From the NCBI GenBank assembly GCA_022410635.1, contig JAJVDF010001202.1:15601-79600 (forward strand): 64,000 bases of DNA, given 5' to 3'. The notes beneath the pieces were generated by a model. It worked only from the letters and a program-made list of their open reading frames with translations. It had not been told where the DNA came from and made no database searches. Below, in pieces: positions 11,071 to 22,600 of the stretch (positions are counted from its first letter, which is position 1; each line of letters begins with the position of its first letter). This DNA comes from Tretioscincus oriximinensis. Lineage: Eukaryota > Chordata > Lepidosauria > Squamata > Gymnophthalmidae. The position numbers were made by a program, and so were the translations under genes.

Positions 11071-11162
11071 GCCCTTTTATCCGGATAGGCTAATGGCAGT
11101 TCACCTAGCCGGTCAGTATTGACTGGGGAGGGGGCAAGGATAATTAACTGTTGGTGTGTGAG

Positions 11163-12476
11163 TCATGCTTTTGCTGGTGGGGCAGCAGAGGGGCCACCCG
11201 CAGGTGGGCCTCTCAGCCTGCCCTGGCCGAAACCTCTCCCAGACTTTCCTCCTCTATTGTAACCTGAGGTGTCCCTGCAATGAAACCTAGGATGATGCCC
11301 CCTACATCTGTCACAAGCATGTTCATACTTGCACCCTAGTCTCGTACATTGACCTGCATTAAAATCCCAACAGTATGACCTCTTCAAATATGTTTTTGGC
11401 CAGGATTTTTTCCTCACATCAAATGCTGTACTTGCATTGCTAGATTGGCATACGGTCTTCAGCCAGATGTGATGCACTATCGAATCCCATCTGACAGCCC
11501 CAGAACTTGATGCAAACCTTCTAAAGGCTTCATCATAGTTAAGAGTCGCCTGATCACCCGCCAGGCCCGTTCTGGGAAAACTGCAGTTACCAGTCTCATG
11601 AATTCGGTGAAACAAATAACACAGTTGTCCATGTTGCGATCAACTGGGTTGACCCCACTAGACCTCTTCTGCTTGCCAGTATTCATTTTAGGGGACTCTG
11701 GCCTAGCGAGGCAAAAAATGTCAATAGCCATAAAGGATTTTGTTCCTCAGCTTTCTAGGGAGATGTGAACCTGGGGGGTCAGCCCCAGACATACTATTCT
11801 GTGTGCCATCCCCCGACAGGTCAATGAGTGGTGCAGCCTGCACCTCCCTCTTTCTCCTAATTAACCAATTTGGCATACCAGAAACTGGTGTACCCGCCTG
11901 CCAATATACTCTCTTACCGCTTTTGCGCTCGCCAGATGAAGAACTAGAACTCGTACCTGTAGATGATGAATCCCTTCTCCTGCGGTGGCTCCTCCTCCCT
12001 TTTTCCCGACCCCTGCTCTCACCATTGATTCCCATGGAATCGTCAGGAACCAGTGTCTCCGTGGGAGCCTCTACCACTGGAGCCGTCGCTGAAGAACTTG
12101 GTCCCGCAGCTGCGGTGTGGGGTGCCGCAGAAGCATCCCCCGATGGGGAGGGGTTTACCCTGTTGGTTTTTACCAGCTCCTGTATTACTTCTGTGAGCTG
12201 GCCTAGTGTATGAGAAATTTTGTCGAGGCGATCTTCCCCGGAGGGAGCCTCAAGGGGCCATGCCAGCAAAGGAGAAGCATCCTGGACCCACCTTGTCCGG
12301 GCTGGACAAGGAAGAGGGTTGGCTTTTTTGCCCCCTCGGCCTTTTACTGCGACGCCCTTTGTTTTTGCTTGTGCTTTAGGCATAACGAAATTACGAAGTG
12401 ATCTCCCGCCGAGAAAGCCAACCAAGGTACAGAGTTTGGCTGAAATAGTATACACAGCAGAGCCACATTGTAGCAC
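11163..12476 (-). pseudogene. Gag (ORF1) of the Ngaro-like element, broken
   Basis: The N-terminal piece (12,476-11,721; likely start Met at 12,383, MPKAQAKTKG) is basic, then Ser/Pro-rich with a Ser-run and Arg-run (GRRSHRRRRDSSS). The core continues in 11,731-11,477 and the C-terminal piece in 11,615-11,163. The last carries a Cys-rich zinc motif (CWDFNAGQCTRLGCKYEHAC followed by DRCRGHHPRFHC) and a Gly/Arg-rich tail ending in a Pro/Ala run. CCCH-type fingers of this form are known in Gag of Ngaro/DIRS elements. Two frameshifts separate the three pieces. It would package element RNA. Confidence 0.75.
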
Positions 12477-12479
12477 ACT

Positions 12480-13235
12480 TCAAATTTGCAAGCCAGACGG
12501 CAATAACCAACTCAGTGAACTTGAATTAGGCCCAAGAGCCAGAAGTACCTAAATTGAGATCCACGAACTACAGATTACAGTCACGAGCCAGCAGAAACTA
12601 AACATAAAGCCAAATACAAACCGAATCAGTAGCTTAACACCAGAGTCAAAGACAGCAAAAAACAAGAGCAAAAGGAAAATGAGCAATGATAAGATTAGTA
12701 GATTTCCACATATAAGCAGTAACTATCTGACACCCTTGAGGCTTATGTGTAAGCAACAGAACCAGCGAATCATAAATTAGCAACACCACCAATTATGAAC
12801 AAACCTTATGAAGGGAAACTTTTATAAAAGTCAATGCCTTCACATGTCCATTTTAAGTCAGTAGGGATCGCATAAACAAGAAAAACCCAAGGCCCATGGA
12901 TGGAGGGTGAGGGAGGATATAAAAAAACCCCTAATCAATGCTCCTCTTGGCACCAGTCGCTCTACAATGGTATAACCAGGGAATTTATTATTTCTGGTAC
13001 CCCAAGAGAGCTGAAAAAACCTGGATGTTAATTCTAGCTTAGAAGTAATTACCACCACACAGTCAGAACAAAGTCTCCAGGCTTTGCATAAAATAAGGGA
13101 AAAAACAGCGATGGATGGCACAATGTGCTCTCCCCTTTTATCTGGACTGGGGGGTCTGTTATTCCCCCCAAGCTAGTGCCAGAAGGCTCTCCGCCCCCTA
13201 GAGAAGCCAAAATTAATTAACGAAAATTAATTAAC
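12480..13235 (-). other. 5' leader of the Ngaro-like element
   Basis: Non-coding and moderately A-rich, with a short hairpin GGGGGG...CCCCCC at about 13,148-13,171. Presumably it contains the 5' terminal repeat. The boundary is placed where the L1 poly-T begins (13,244). Confidence 0.45.
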
Positions 13236-13768
13236 CATAATATTTTTTTTTCAGAAAATATTTTTTAATTTCACACAAACAAAAAATATATCATACAAAA
13301 ACAAAACACATAAAAAAAATAACGGACGTATAACATAACACAACCCTCTTCCCCCATCCCTGGAGACCATACATAGAAATCATTCAATATCTCGTTACAG
13401 TAAAAGTCTTTGATCATACACCATGGCAATGGTATGTGATAGGATACCATTTCTATTTGCATTAACACCAAAGGCTATTAACTTTTGCCAATTTCTTTCC
13501 CAAAGTGAACCTGATATAACTCCCAGAGTCAGAAGTCGCTTTTCCCTTATCACATCAAGTAATAAAAATTCTGATAGATATTCATACTACTGATTTAGTG
13601 TCCATTTACTTCTGTCCTTCCATCCTCTTGCAAGCGACAATTGCCCTGCCCATATTGATCTCTCTAAGATGTAATTATCACTTGGTTGCAGATGGAAATT
13701 TTTATATCTATACATCATTAACAATGTGGCGTTCTTGTTCATATTTATTCCTAGAATATCCCTGCAAC

Positions 13769-13947
13769 AGGCAGGACTTTTGAAATACCATTTGCAGGGA
13801 GTCACGAACAGGAGCAGCATATTTTGCTTTCCTCTGTTCGGACTGCCCAGGTGCATCTGGTGGGCCTTTGTGTGACACAGAATGCTGGACTCGATGGGCT
13901 GTGGCCTGATCCAGGATGGCTCTTCTTATGTCCTTATGTTCTTAAAT
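13769..13947 (+). mobile_element. CR1 3' fragment nested in L1
   Basis: Plus-strand copy of the last 180 bp of CR1, ending in TCTTATGTCCTTATGTTCTTA (ATGTTCTT-type tail), closely matching 44,560-44,740. It interrupts the L1 3' part. Confidence 0.9.
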
Positions 13948-13979
13948 ATAGCATCCCACCAGTTTTGAACATGGATACA

Positions 13980-16900
13980 ATCATGCCACATATGAAAAAA
14001 GCTTCCTATCTCTGGACATCCATGCCAGCAGTTGGGAGAGAGATTTCCTATATGCGAGAGTTGGGATGGTGTTCTGTACCACCGTGTCAAAATTTTTGTT
14101 TGAAGTTCTCTGATTTTTATTGTATTTAATGGTACAGTTGTCCTTTACCCAGCCCTCGCAGTCCCTCTGTACAAAGTTAATATCTCCCTCCCAGCTCAAT
14201 TTTAAGATATTTTGGTTATTATATCTGATCTTTGTCAGAAGTGAATATAATTTCCCTGTCAAACTTTTTTCCCTATTTATTTTCTTGACTATTATATCTT
14301 CAAACTCTTGAGGCTGCTGGTTCATGGCTGCTTTTATAGCTGGTGAATTCATATACGCCCGAATTGCCATAACTGCAAGCCAGTTGGATTAAGTCTATTC
14401 AATTGTGCCAAGGCTAAGGGGTTATCATTCAAATCGAATAACTCCCTTAACCTTCTCACTTGAATTTGGCTTAAAAATTTAGCTAAATTTGCTTCCCTTG
14501 TAGAGTTGATTAATTTTACTGTAGCAACTGTGTAAATAGAAGATATTAATTTGTTATCATTAACTTTCCAAATTTTCCAATTACTTTCTAAAGTAGGAAG
14601 CCAGAGCATCCTTTTGTATCTTTCTATGCTTGTGGAAAATAATGAAATATGTTCTGCACTATTTCAGGTTCTTTCAATTCTCACCCGTTTCCATGATTCT
14701 TGAAATTCTAGATCTATTAATTTTTGTATCTGGAACGTCTCAAAATATGTTTTCAAACATGGGAAACCCCATCCCGCTTGTTGTGGGTTAGAAAAAAAAA
14801 CATGATTTGAAATTCTTCTGTTATCGTTTAAAGCCCATTTCTTAACATAATCCTCCCACAATTTAAATCTTTGAATTCTAATCAGGTCTGGGATGGTTTG
14901 AAATAGGAAAAGAAATCTGGGCAAGATCATCATTTTAAAGGATCTGACTTTTGTCAGGATGTTCCATTTCTTAGTCTGCCAACGCTCCATTGTTTTCTTA
15001 TTTTTTTTCCATAATATGTTGTAGTTAACATCTACCAATTTTTGAGGATCCCTTGTTAATCTCACTCCAAGATATGTAATCTTTTTCACCCCCAGTTTTA
15101 ACCCTGAAATGTTCGATATAATACGTTGCTCCTGGATTGAGGTATTAGTCATCATTATTTCCCATTTTTCCATATTGTCATCCCCGATAGCTTCTCAAAT
15201 GTTTTTGTTTCATCAATTAGGTGCTGAATGGAGTTAGTGGATCCTCCGTAATAATCAGAGCATCGCCTGCATAGAGATTTTCACCTCTTCTTTTCCTGCC
15301 TTATATGCTTTAATGTTACGATTTCTTTGTATAGCATTGGCAAACGGTTCTATTGCCAAAAGAAAAAGTAATGGAGATAGAGGGCATCCCTGCTTTACCC
15401 CGCTTCTAATATTAATAAAATGTGAGGCCCCCGAGTTAACTCTTACTTTGGCCATATCATTCATATATAGAGCCTCTATGATTTTAGCAAAGCGTTCCCC
15501 ACAGTCAAATCCATTACAGATCTTCTTAATATAATGATGGTTGACTGAATCAAAGGCCTTATAAATGTTGAGCTTTAGAAAAGCTAATCTCCTACGATGT
15601 TTCTTGGCATGATGTAATAAGTTTGTTGCAATTCTGATTGGGTCCGCTAATTGTCTGTTCTTAACAAATCCATATTGATCCTCCTCTATGATATTGGGTA
15701 TATACTGTTCTAATTTTTTTGTAAGGATCCCTGCAAAAATTTTATAATCGATATTTGCCAAAGTAATGGGCCTGTATGATTCTACATTCTCCTGTCTTTT
15801 CCCTTTCTTCAAAATTGGGATTATCTCTGCTTCTCTCCAAATCTGCGGGATGTCCTGTTCCGTGATGATTTTATTAAATAAGATCCTTAAATGTGGGACT
15901 AATTCAGTACTAAAGGCTTTATAGAAGCTCGCGGTATATCCATCTGGGCCAGGAGATTTCCCATTTTTTAACCTTGATATAGCGTTTGTAATCTCTTGGT
16001 CTGGAATTTCCATATTTAAATTTCGTCTATCCCCCTCTCCTAATTGCAGGTCTATATCGATCCTGTGATCCTCCACCTGTCTCTCCCGATACGAGTGTTC
16101 GTAGAAATGCGCCAATCTATCTTATATCCCCATCCTGATTTAGTATGGTTCCATTTTCCTCCCTAATAGAATTTATCCTTTTCTTTTGCTGTTTGATTTT
16201 CAAAATCCTTGCCAAATGTTTCATACTGGTCGTATCCCATGACCCAAATTAGTTTCTCAAATATGTACCTTTTTTTAATAAATAAGGATCTATCTAACGT
16301 TTCTAATTCTTTTTTCTTTCTTTCCAAAACAGTTCTAATGTTTCTATCTTTAGTAATTTGAAATCCCTTTTGTAACATCTCTATCTGAGAGATCAATTGT
16401 TTCCTATATCCTCTTCCTTATTATATCCTGCTGGATACATAATCCTCTTAGAGTTGCCTTAAACGCATCCCACACTGTCGATTCTTGCATTCCAATTTGT
16501 CTATTAAGAAGAAAATATTCACTAATCTTAGCGGCTAAATATGTCTTGTTTTCAACATATTTCAGAAGCTCGGAATCGAATCTCCATGTCCTTTCATAAT
16601 TTCGTTGTTGTATTTCAAACATTGCCACTATAGGGGCATGATCCAAGAGCCAAATAGCCTCTGTTTTTACGTCCTGAATCTGATATATGTTATTCTTACT
16701 GACATATATATAATCGATGTAGGAAAAAGTTTGGAATCTTCCTGAGAAAAAGGTAGCGTCATTGTTACAATTTACCTTCCTATAGACAACCACCAGGTCC
16801 CATCTACTCATAGCAAACCTATCCCTTCTCCTAGATGTTCCCCAGTGAGGTTTTCTTAAATCGAGATTGAAGTCCCCTGCGACTATCCAATCCACATTCA

Positions 16901-17295
16901 CATTAGGTTTAAATGTGTTTAAAGTATTGTTGATGAAGCTCTTCTGGCCCGTATTAGGGGCATATAAAATTAATATTGCTATCTCATTAACCCCAATTTT
17001 CATTGTGACAAAAGCGTATCTGCTTTCTTATCTTTTTTTGTCGTAAGTACTTTTACATTCAAGCTATTCTTTGCTAAGATAGCCACTCCCCTTGATCTAG
17101 ATGTGCCCCTTGCGTCTACCAGAATGTCCCATTCTCTAAATCTGCACAGAGGTAGCGGGTCCTTAGCCCGATGGGTTTCTTATAGCAGAACAAAGTCGAC
17201 ATTCATACCTTTTATTAATTTATATAGTCTGTACCTTTTTAAATCTGAGTTTAAGCCATTGATGTTAATGGTGGCCAGTTTGAAGCTAGCCATAT
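13980..17295 (-). pseudogene. L1 ORF2 (endonuclease and reverse transcriptase), broken
   Basis: It starts near 17,292 (ASFKLATININGLN) and meets a stop in place of the codon before the catalytic Glu segment (ETHRAKD). EN motifs GDFNLDL, SYIDYIYVS and LLDHAPIVA are in 17,003-16,404. RT (16,115-15,255) has SPGPDGYTASFYK, QYGFVKNR, AFLKLNIYKAFDSVNHHY and GVKQGCPLSPLLF. The catalytic motif, in a shifted frame near 15,270, reads LYAGDALIIT, so the first Asp of YxDD is lost. The C-terminal pieces (15,173-14,664; 14,609-14,349; 14,370-13,981) follow. A broken, inactive pol of a target-primed reverse transcription element. Confidence 0.9.
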
Positions 17296-17299
17296 CTAT

Positions 17300-18473
17300 C
17301 TCTGAGACCTAAATACCATGCTATGTTTCTAAATGATAATCCCCTGTAACAACTCCCTATTTGGTTTCCATCCCTGCCCCCCCCGTAGCCCAACCCGCTG
17401 ATCCCCTTCGTCCAAGGGACAGAGAGGAGGATGATTTACCTCTATCATCCACCAGCCATAAGGGCCTTGGAATTGCGTTGACCTGTCCCAGTTTTATATA
17501 AATTAATATAACTCAAGGAAATAATTTAAGCCCAAAAATAACCTATTTACATTTACCTCAATCTGAACTTGGGCACTCTTTATACAATCTCTGAACTACC
17601 GATGCTGACCTCTATATAATTTTCAAAATACAATTACTAATACAGTCTATTATTGGAAAAATTAGCCTTTGAAACATCTCTCTTTTATATATATTTTTGT
17701 AATGTTAAGATCCTATAGGCCAAAGTCCTACTATTGAGACACTGGTACCATTAATCCCTATGTACTAATTGTCCTCTATATGTCAATTCTTAGTATGCTA
17801 CTACAACATTGCCTATATATCAAATATGTCCTCTTAAACCAGTTACACCTAAATTAAATACAGGGTATATTAAGGAATATAGGTGTTAATTCAACTTCTT
17901 CCCTAGTCATAATGAAATAACAATAATAAGCAGATACCTTAATATACCCTAATATGCCCTCTTACTTCAGTTGCATCTAAATTTAAATACAGCATAGAAA
18001 TATGTAATTGTTAATTCAGATTCTTCCCTAGCCATAATAAAATAACAAAAATAAGCAGAGGGTCAATGCTCCTTAATACCATGAATTGTTATATAAATTA
18101 ATTAAAATTTAGTCATTTGTACCCTCTTTGGCTAATATTGAAAATAATTGAACTCTGGACCCTGCTTATTTCATTACCACCTCTTAAATTCATCACCGAA
18201 TATCAAATTGTAATCATTTAAGGATTAAAGTGCCCTTTTAATTATGTGGCCCAGTATTATAATAGTGCTCTTAATTGTAGTTCCTACAGTGCATACTATA
18301 ATAAGTGTATCCCTTTAAATTAATTGCTAAATGTACATACTCTCAAATATAATCATTATAGACCTGTATAGAAGGCAAAATTTTAGATGCTACCTTCTCA
18401 GATTATTTCATTATATACAATAAACACAAGGAGATCCTATTTACCAAAAATCACATATCTATATTCATATTTA
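17300..18473 (-). other. AT-rich inter-ORF spacer of the L1, with imperfect tandem repeat
   Basis: About 1.16 kb between ORF1 stop and ORF2 start, with no coding sequence that I recognise. Two diverged copies of a roughly 115-125-bp unit lie at about 17,818-17,935 and 17,949-18,060. Both contain a TCTTCCCTAG...ATAAGCAGA segment preceded by a CCTCTTA...CAGTT segment. Mammalian L1 spacers are typically tens of bases, so this one is long. Confidence 0.6.
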
Positions 18474-19529
18474 CTATTTTTTTCTCTGATTCCCGGATCT
18501 AAGGCCGAATTTGCTCCGTCCCCCTTTCCCTGTTCGAAGCTCTTTTTCTTGCTTAGCTTTTCTCTCCTGTATTTCTTTCAGTCTTTTCTGTAATTCCCGG
18601 ATCTCCTGTTCCAAAGATGCCACGAAGGTACTCGTCTGTGCCTGAGAGTTCAATGATTCATTCACCGTATATTCTTGTCGGGGCTGTACATTACCAGTGT
18701 TAATATTCAGAGCCTGCAGTAGCTCCAGCCCTTCCTCCAGAGAAACAGCACGCAACGTCGTATCTCCTCTCTGCACAATAATAGCTACAGGCAAAGCCCA
18801 CCTGAATCTAATACCGGCCGAGTTAAGTTTTTTAGTCACCGGGCGTAAATCCCCTCTTGCTTTGAGTGTCTCAGATGATAAATCAGGAAAAATAAAGATC
18901 TCATGCTCCTCGTATTTTAGTTGAGATGTAGCTCGCAGTTTCTTATATATCTCATCCCTTTTCCTTTCCCGAGTGAACGTCACAATCACATCTTTCTGAG
19001 GTATTCCTCCTTTAAAGCCTCCCTTTGCCCAGTGCGTCCTTTCTAGATCCTGATATTCCAGCTCAATCCCGTCAGCATTAATCCAATCCACCACTTTCTT
19101 TATCATATCCATATCTCCAAAGGAGGGAATAAAACCTTTCATCCGTAAATTCCTTCTTCTCGATCTGTCCTCATTTAGGCTCAGTCTTTCTCTAAGTATG
19201 GAAACTTCCTCTTTTGTGGCGTCCAGCACAGCCTCCACTGCCTTAATTTGTGCCTTATGTACCACCAATTCCACAGTGGGTTCCGAGGTTGTTTTATTAA
19301 TATTTTTCAGCTCCTCCTTAAACTCCGTCATATCTACTGACATTGTTGTTACTTTTTGCTCAACCGTCTTAACAGTATTGAGGATTTCCAGGAGTATTGC
19401 TCCCTGTAATTTTTCCAGCTCAGCGTCTTGCTTACCGTCCTCCATGCTGTGGATCTCGAACGGTCGGCTTTCTCCTGGGAATTTCTCCACCAAGACGCTT
19501 CTTTTTGTTTTCTTTTTTTCGAGAGGCAT
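18474..19529 (-). CDS. L1 ORF1 protein (RNA-binding chaperone), intact frame
   Basis: A 351-residue frame open from Met to stop. Residues about 30-125 form a coiled coil, with long alternating charged/leucine stretches (LEKLQGAILLEILNTVKTVE). RRM-like features follow at about 125-220: RSRRRNLRMKG, a Val-Ile-Val-Thr-Phe strand, then DEIYKKLR. The C-terminal domain has the KARGDLRPVTKKL helix and FRWALPVAIIV strand, near 230-260. A second, basic coiled helix closes the protein (EIRELQKRLKEIQERKAKQE). L1 ORF1p trimerises, coats L1 RNA and is needed for retrotransposition. Being open while ORF2 is broken is remarkable but may only reflect chance. Confidence 0.9.
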   Translation of the reverse strand: MPLEKKKTKRSVLVEKFPGESRPFEIHSMEDGKQDAELEKLQGAILLEILNTVKTVEQKVTTMSVDMTEFKEELKNINKTTSEPTVELVVHKAQIKAVEAVLDATKEEVSILRERLSLNEDRSRRRNLRMKGFIPSFGDMDMIKKVVDWINADGIELEYQDLERTHWAKGGFKGGIPQKDVIVTFTRERKRDEIYKKLRATSQLKYEEHEIFIFPDLSSETLKARGDLRPVTKKLNSAGIRFRWALPVAIIVQRGDTTLRAVSLEEGLELLQALNINTGNVQPRQEYTVNESLNSQAQTSTFVASLEQEIRELQKRLKEIQERKAKQEKELRTGKGGRSKFGLRSGNQRKK

Positions 19530-19666
19530 TTGTTCCTCTTGTCTTACTCCTGGTGCGTCACTTTTTAGAGGTCAGAAAAGTTCATTTCGGGGTTCATTCC
19601 TAGATAGATTTATCGTCGGTCAGGACGGCCGCCCCGGCTACTCCACAAGGTGGCGCATGCACATCA

Positions 19667-22600
19667 GGATTAACCATAATAATTTAGACGTTGTACTCTT
19701 GCAGGAAACGCATAAACCAAAAGATAATTCAATATTCTGTAATTATCTGGGCTGGGTTATGGTAGCTGAAGCAAGAGGAAATAGCCAGTCATGAAGAATG
19801 GCAATCCTGGTTAATAAGAATTTTAATATTATGATTGAAAAAATTAAGAGAGACTGTAATAGTCGATATGTATTGATGAAGTTTAATTATAATGGCAATT
19901 ATTTACAATATTGAATATATATTCTCTGAACACTGGTTAAAAAAGTTTCTTCAATAGTATAAATTTAGGAACAGCTTAGATGGGTATGTAATTATAGCAG
20001 TAGATTTCAACATAGATTTAAGAGTGAATACCAGAACATAGAAGAGCTTTTAGTATGAGGAAGTGGATCTTACATAATGTATATGAGAAATTAGGTAGAT
20101 CGGAAGATCCTACTTTCCTTTCGGCAAGGCATAATGTTTTTACATATATTGATTATATTTATATGAAATCGGACAATAATTATCAAATTCAGGATGTTAA
20201 AACAGGTCCAATTTGGTTATCAGATTATGTACCCATTATAGCAAGATTTGGTTGTACTCAACATCAAAGGTCAAGGGTGTGGAGATTTGATTCTGAAATA
20301 GTACAGGATCCTCAAGCATGTAGTATTATGGGAGAAACAATCAGGACTTATTTTCAGCAAAATAGCACTCCAGGTATGTCAGAACCAGTTATATGGGACA
20401 CTTTAAAGCTGTTATCAGAGGTCATTGTATTTCCAGGGAGATCGCTCAACACAGAAGAAGAAACACTAGGGATAACCTAATTCGAAAGATACGATAGTTT
20501 GCAGAAACTATATAAACAAACGAATCTCAGAAAGTGTAAAAGTGAATTAAAAAGTAAAAAGAAAAATCTAGAACATTATGAAATCTAGAACATAATCTAG
20601 AACATTATGTATCTTAAGGATACAACTCCTTAAGAATATTTTATATTTTAGAAATCAATTTGCACACTTTTATCTTTATCTGGAAAGAACAGTCAGGGAT
20701 GGGGAGATTAACTCTGGGATACCCTTGACAGATGTGGAAGCAGCTGATAAATTACTACAATGAATATAAGGGAGGCAATAGGGGAAGTTAAAATAGGGAA
20801 GGCTCCAGGGCCAGATGGGTTTACAGCTGTTTTTTACTGATTATTCAAAGAAGTGCTTATACCACAATGGTTAATCCTTTTCAATGACATTGTAGCGCAA
20901 CATTGTATACCAAATATATGGAGACAAAGTGAGATAGTCCCCATCTTAAAAAAGGAAAAATCTGAGGTTGAGCCAGAGTCCTATCATCCCATAGCATTAG
21001 TGAATATTGATTATAAATTTTTTGCTAAAATCCTAACAAGAAGATTGGAAGTTTTTTTTTTACCTTTTGTGGGTTCAGAAGATCAGTATGGCTTTGTTAA
21101 GGGTCATAAAATTGCTGACCCAATCAGAATCTCAACAAAAATAATGTGCCATGCAAAAAAATTTCATAAGAAAGTCGCCCTTCTCAAATTGGATGTGTAC
21201 AAAGCATTCGATTCAGTAAACAATCATTATTTAGTCCAAATCTGCAAAAAATATCATTGTGGTAACTGTGGCGACCCCTACTTGAGGGCCCCACTATTAG
21301 AAGACCCTCCCAGCTAGGGGTGCCACAATATCTACCTTGTTGCCCAAGCCAGGACCCATGACTGCTTGGAACAACAGTAACATCCTCAGGCCTACACAAG
21401 GCCTCTGTGTTTACCTCAGTGATGGGGCTTTATTCCCAGCCCCGACCAGTAGCTGCTTATTTAGTGTTGTTACAGAAATAAAAGAAAGAGATATTTGAAT
21501 TGAAAAAATAACAAGTTTATTGTTAACAAATAAGAAATAGAAAGAAAGATAAGAATAATAAAGCTTCGGCTTTTATAAAGTAAGCCTAACTCAAGCTCAA
21601 ACTCCAAGCAAGAGCAACCTTTGTTTCCAAAACTTAAAGAGACAGGCACAATGACAATTTCTTTGTTTTAGCCCCAAGTTAAGCCTCAATCTTGACTCTT
21701 TCAGGCCACCATACACTTCTACCCCCTCCCTCTAAGGCAGATCAGAAGCGGAACCCTCTGTCAACTTGCTACACCACAAGTATTCCTCGACAGAAAGGCC
21801 TCTAGCCCTGGTCAGCTTCCCTTTTTTTTTGCTGACCAGAGGCTATTCGAGGCCCCATTGGCTGGCTCCTGCAGACATGCCCCCTCCCAATCAGGGATTC
21901 AGGAAGCCACGCCCCTGCCCAGGCCTCCTCTTCCCCTCTCCCTTTAGGACATCTGGTAAGTTTATAAAAGAAATACAAACCTTTAAAATGGAGAACGCCA
22001 CAGTAACCAATTTGCAGAATTGATCTCGGAGTTACATAAAGATAATATGGCAACAATTAGGGTGAATATGGGGATCTTGGAGCCGTTTTTGGTCAAGAAT
22101 GGAGTAAAACAGGGATGCCCACTCTCTCCTTTACTGTTTGTAATGGCCATAGAACCTTTGGCAAATCATATAAAATCTAATTCAGATATAATAGGTTATA
22201 AGATTGGGCAGGAGCAGATAAAAATTTATCTGTACGAAGATGATGCCCTGGTAATATTAGGGGACCCAGTTAACACTATTGTACATGTGATCAGAGAAAT
22301 AGAGAATTTCAAAGAAATCTCTGAACTAAAAATTAACATAAACAAATTTGAACTACTAACGGTGAACGTACCTAGGAAGCAATTAAGAACAATTGCCCAT
22401 ACCACATAATTGAAGATATAAATCAATGACATATTTAGGGGTAAAAATATCTAAAAATCCAGATAAAATCACTGATGTTAATTACAAACCCCTATGCAGG
22501 AAGATCCATAAAATAATCAAGCAATAGCCTCATCAAAAGTGGAAGATCGATATTAAGAGCTCTGAAGGTATCTGTATTTATTTCAGACCGTGCCAGGATC

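Larger units (their letters stand above)
8108..13235 (-). mobile_element. Ngaro-like tyrosine-recombinase retrotransposon with SGNH hydrolase
   Basis: Minus-strand order: Gag (12,383-11,163), RT (about 11,070-10,100), RNase H (about 10,135-9,900), tyrosine recombinase (about 9,900-9,498), SGNH hydrolase (9,488-8,871), then a GC-rich non-coding 3' region (8,870-8,108). The 5' leader is 12,480-13,235. A recombinase together with a separate SGNH/GDSL hydrolase ORF is known from Ngaro elements of fish and invertebrates. Boundaries are set by the flanking Penelope and L1 sequence and are good to tens of bases. I did not resolve the split direct repeats expected at the ends. Several frameshifts make this copy inactive. 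Confidence 0.8.
13244..19655 (-). mobile_element. L1 LINE, nearly full length, with open ORF1
   Basis: Minus strand. The 3' end is at the T-rich start (13,244) and the body runs to about 19,655, where a different L1 begins in the opposite direction. It contains ORF1 (19,529-18,474), a 1.16-kb AT-rich spacer, and ORF2 (about 17,292-13,980) with EN, RT and C-terminal domains in broken frames. A CR1 3' end (13,769-13,947) is inserted in the ORF2/3' region. The copy is old in ORF2 but open in ORF1. It is long for a vertebrate L1, mainly because of the inter-ORF spacer. Confidence 0.9.

Noticed and set aside
11740..12213. 157-codon plus-strand frame
   Set aside because: It lies opposite the Ngaro Gag N-terminus, and its Ser/Leu composition is the mirror of that ORF.
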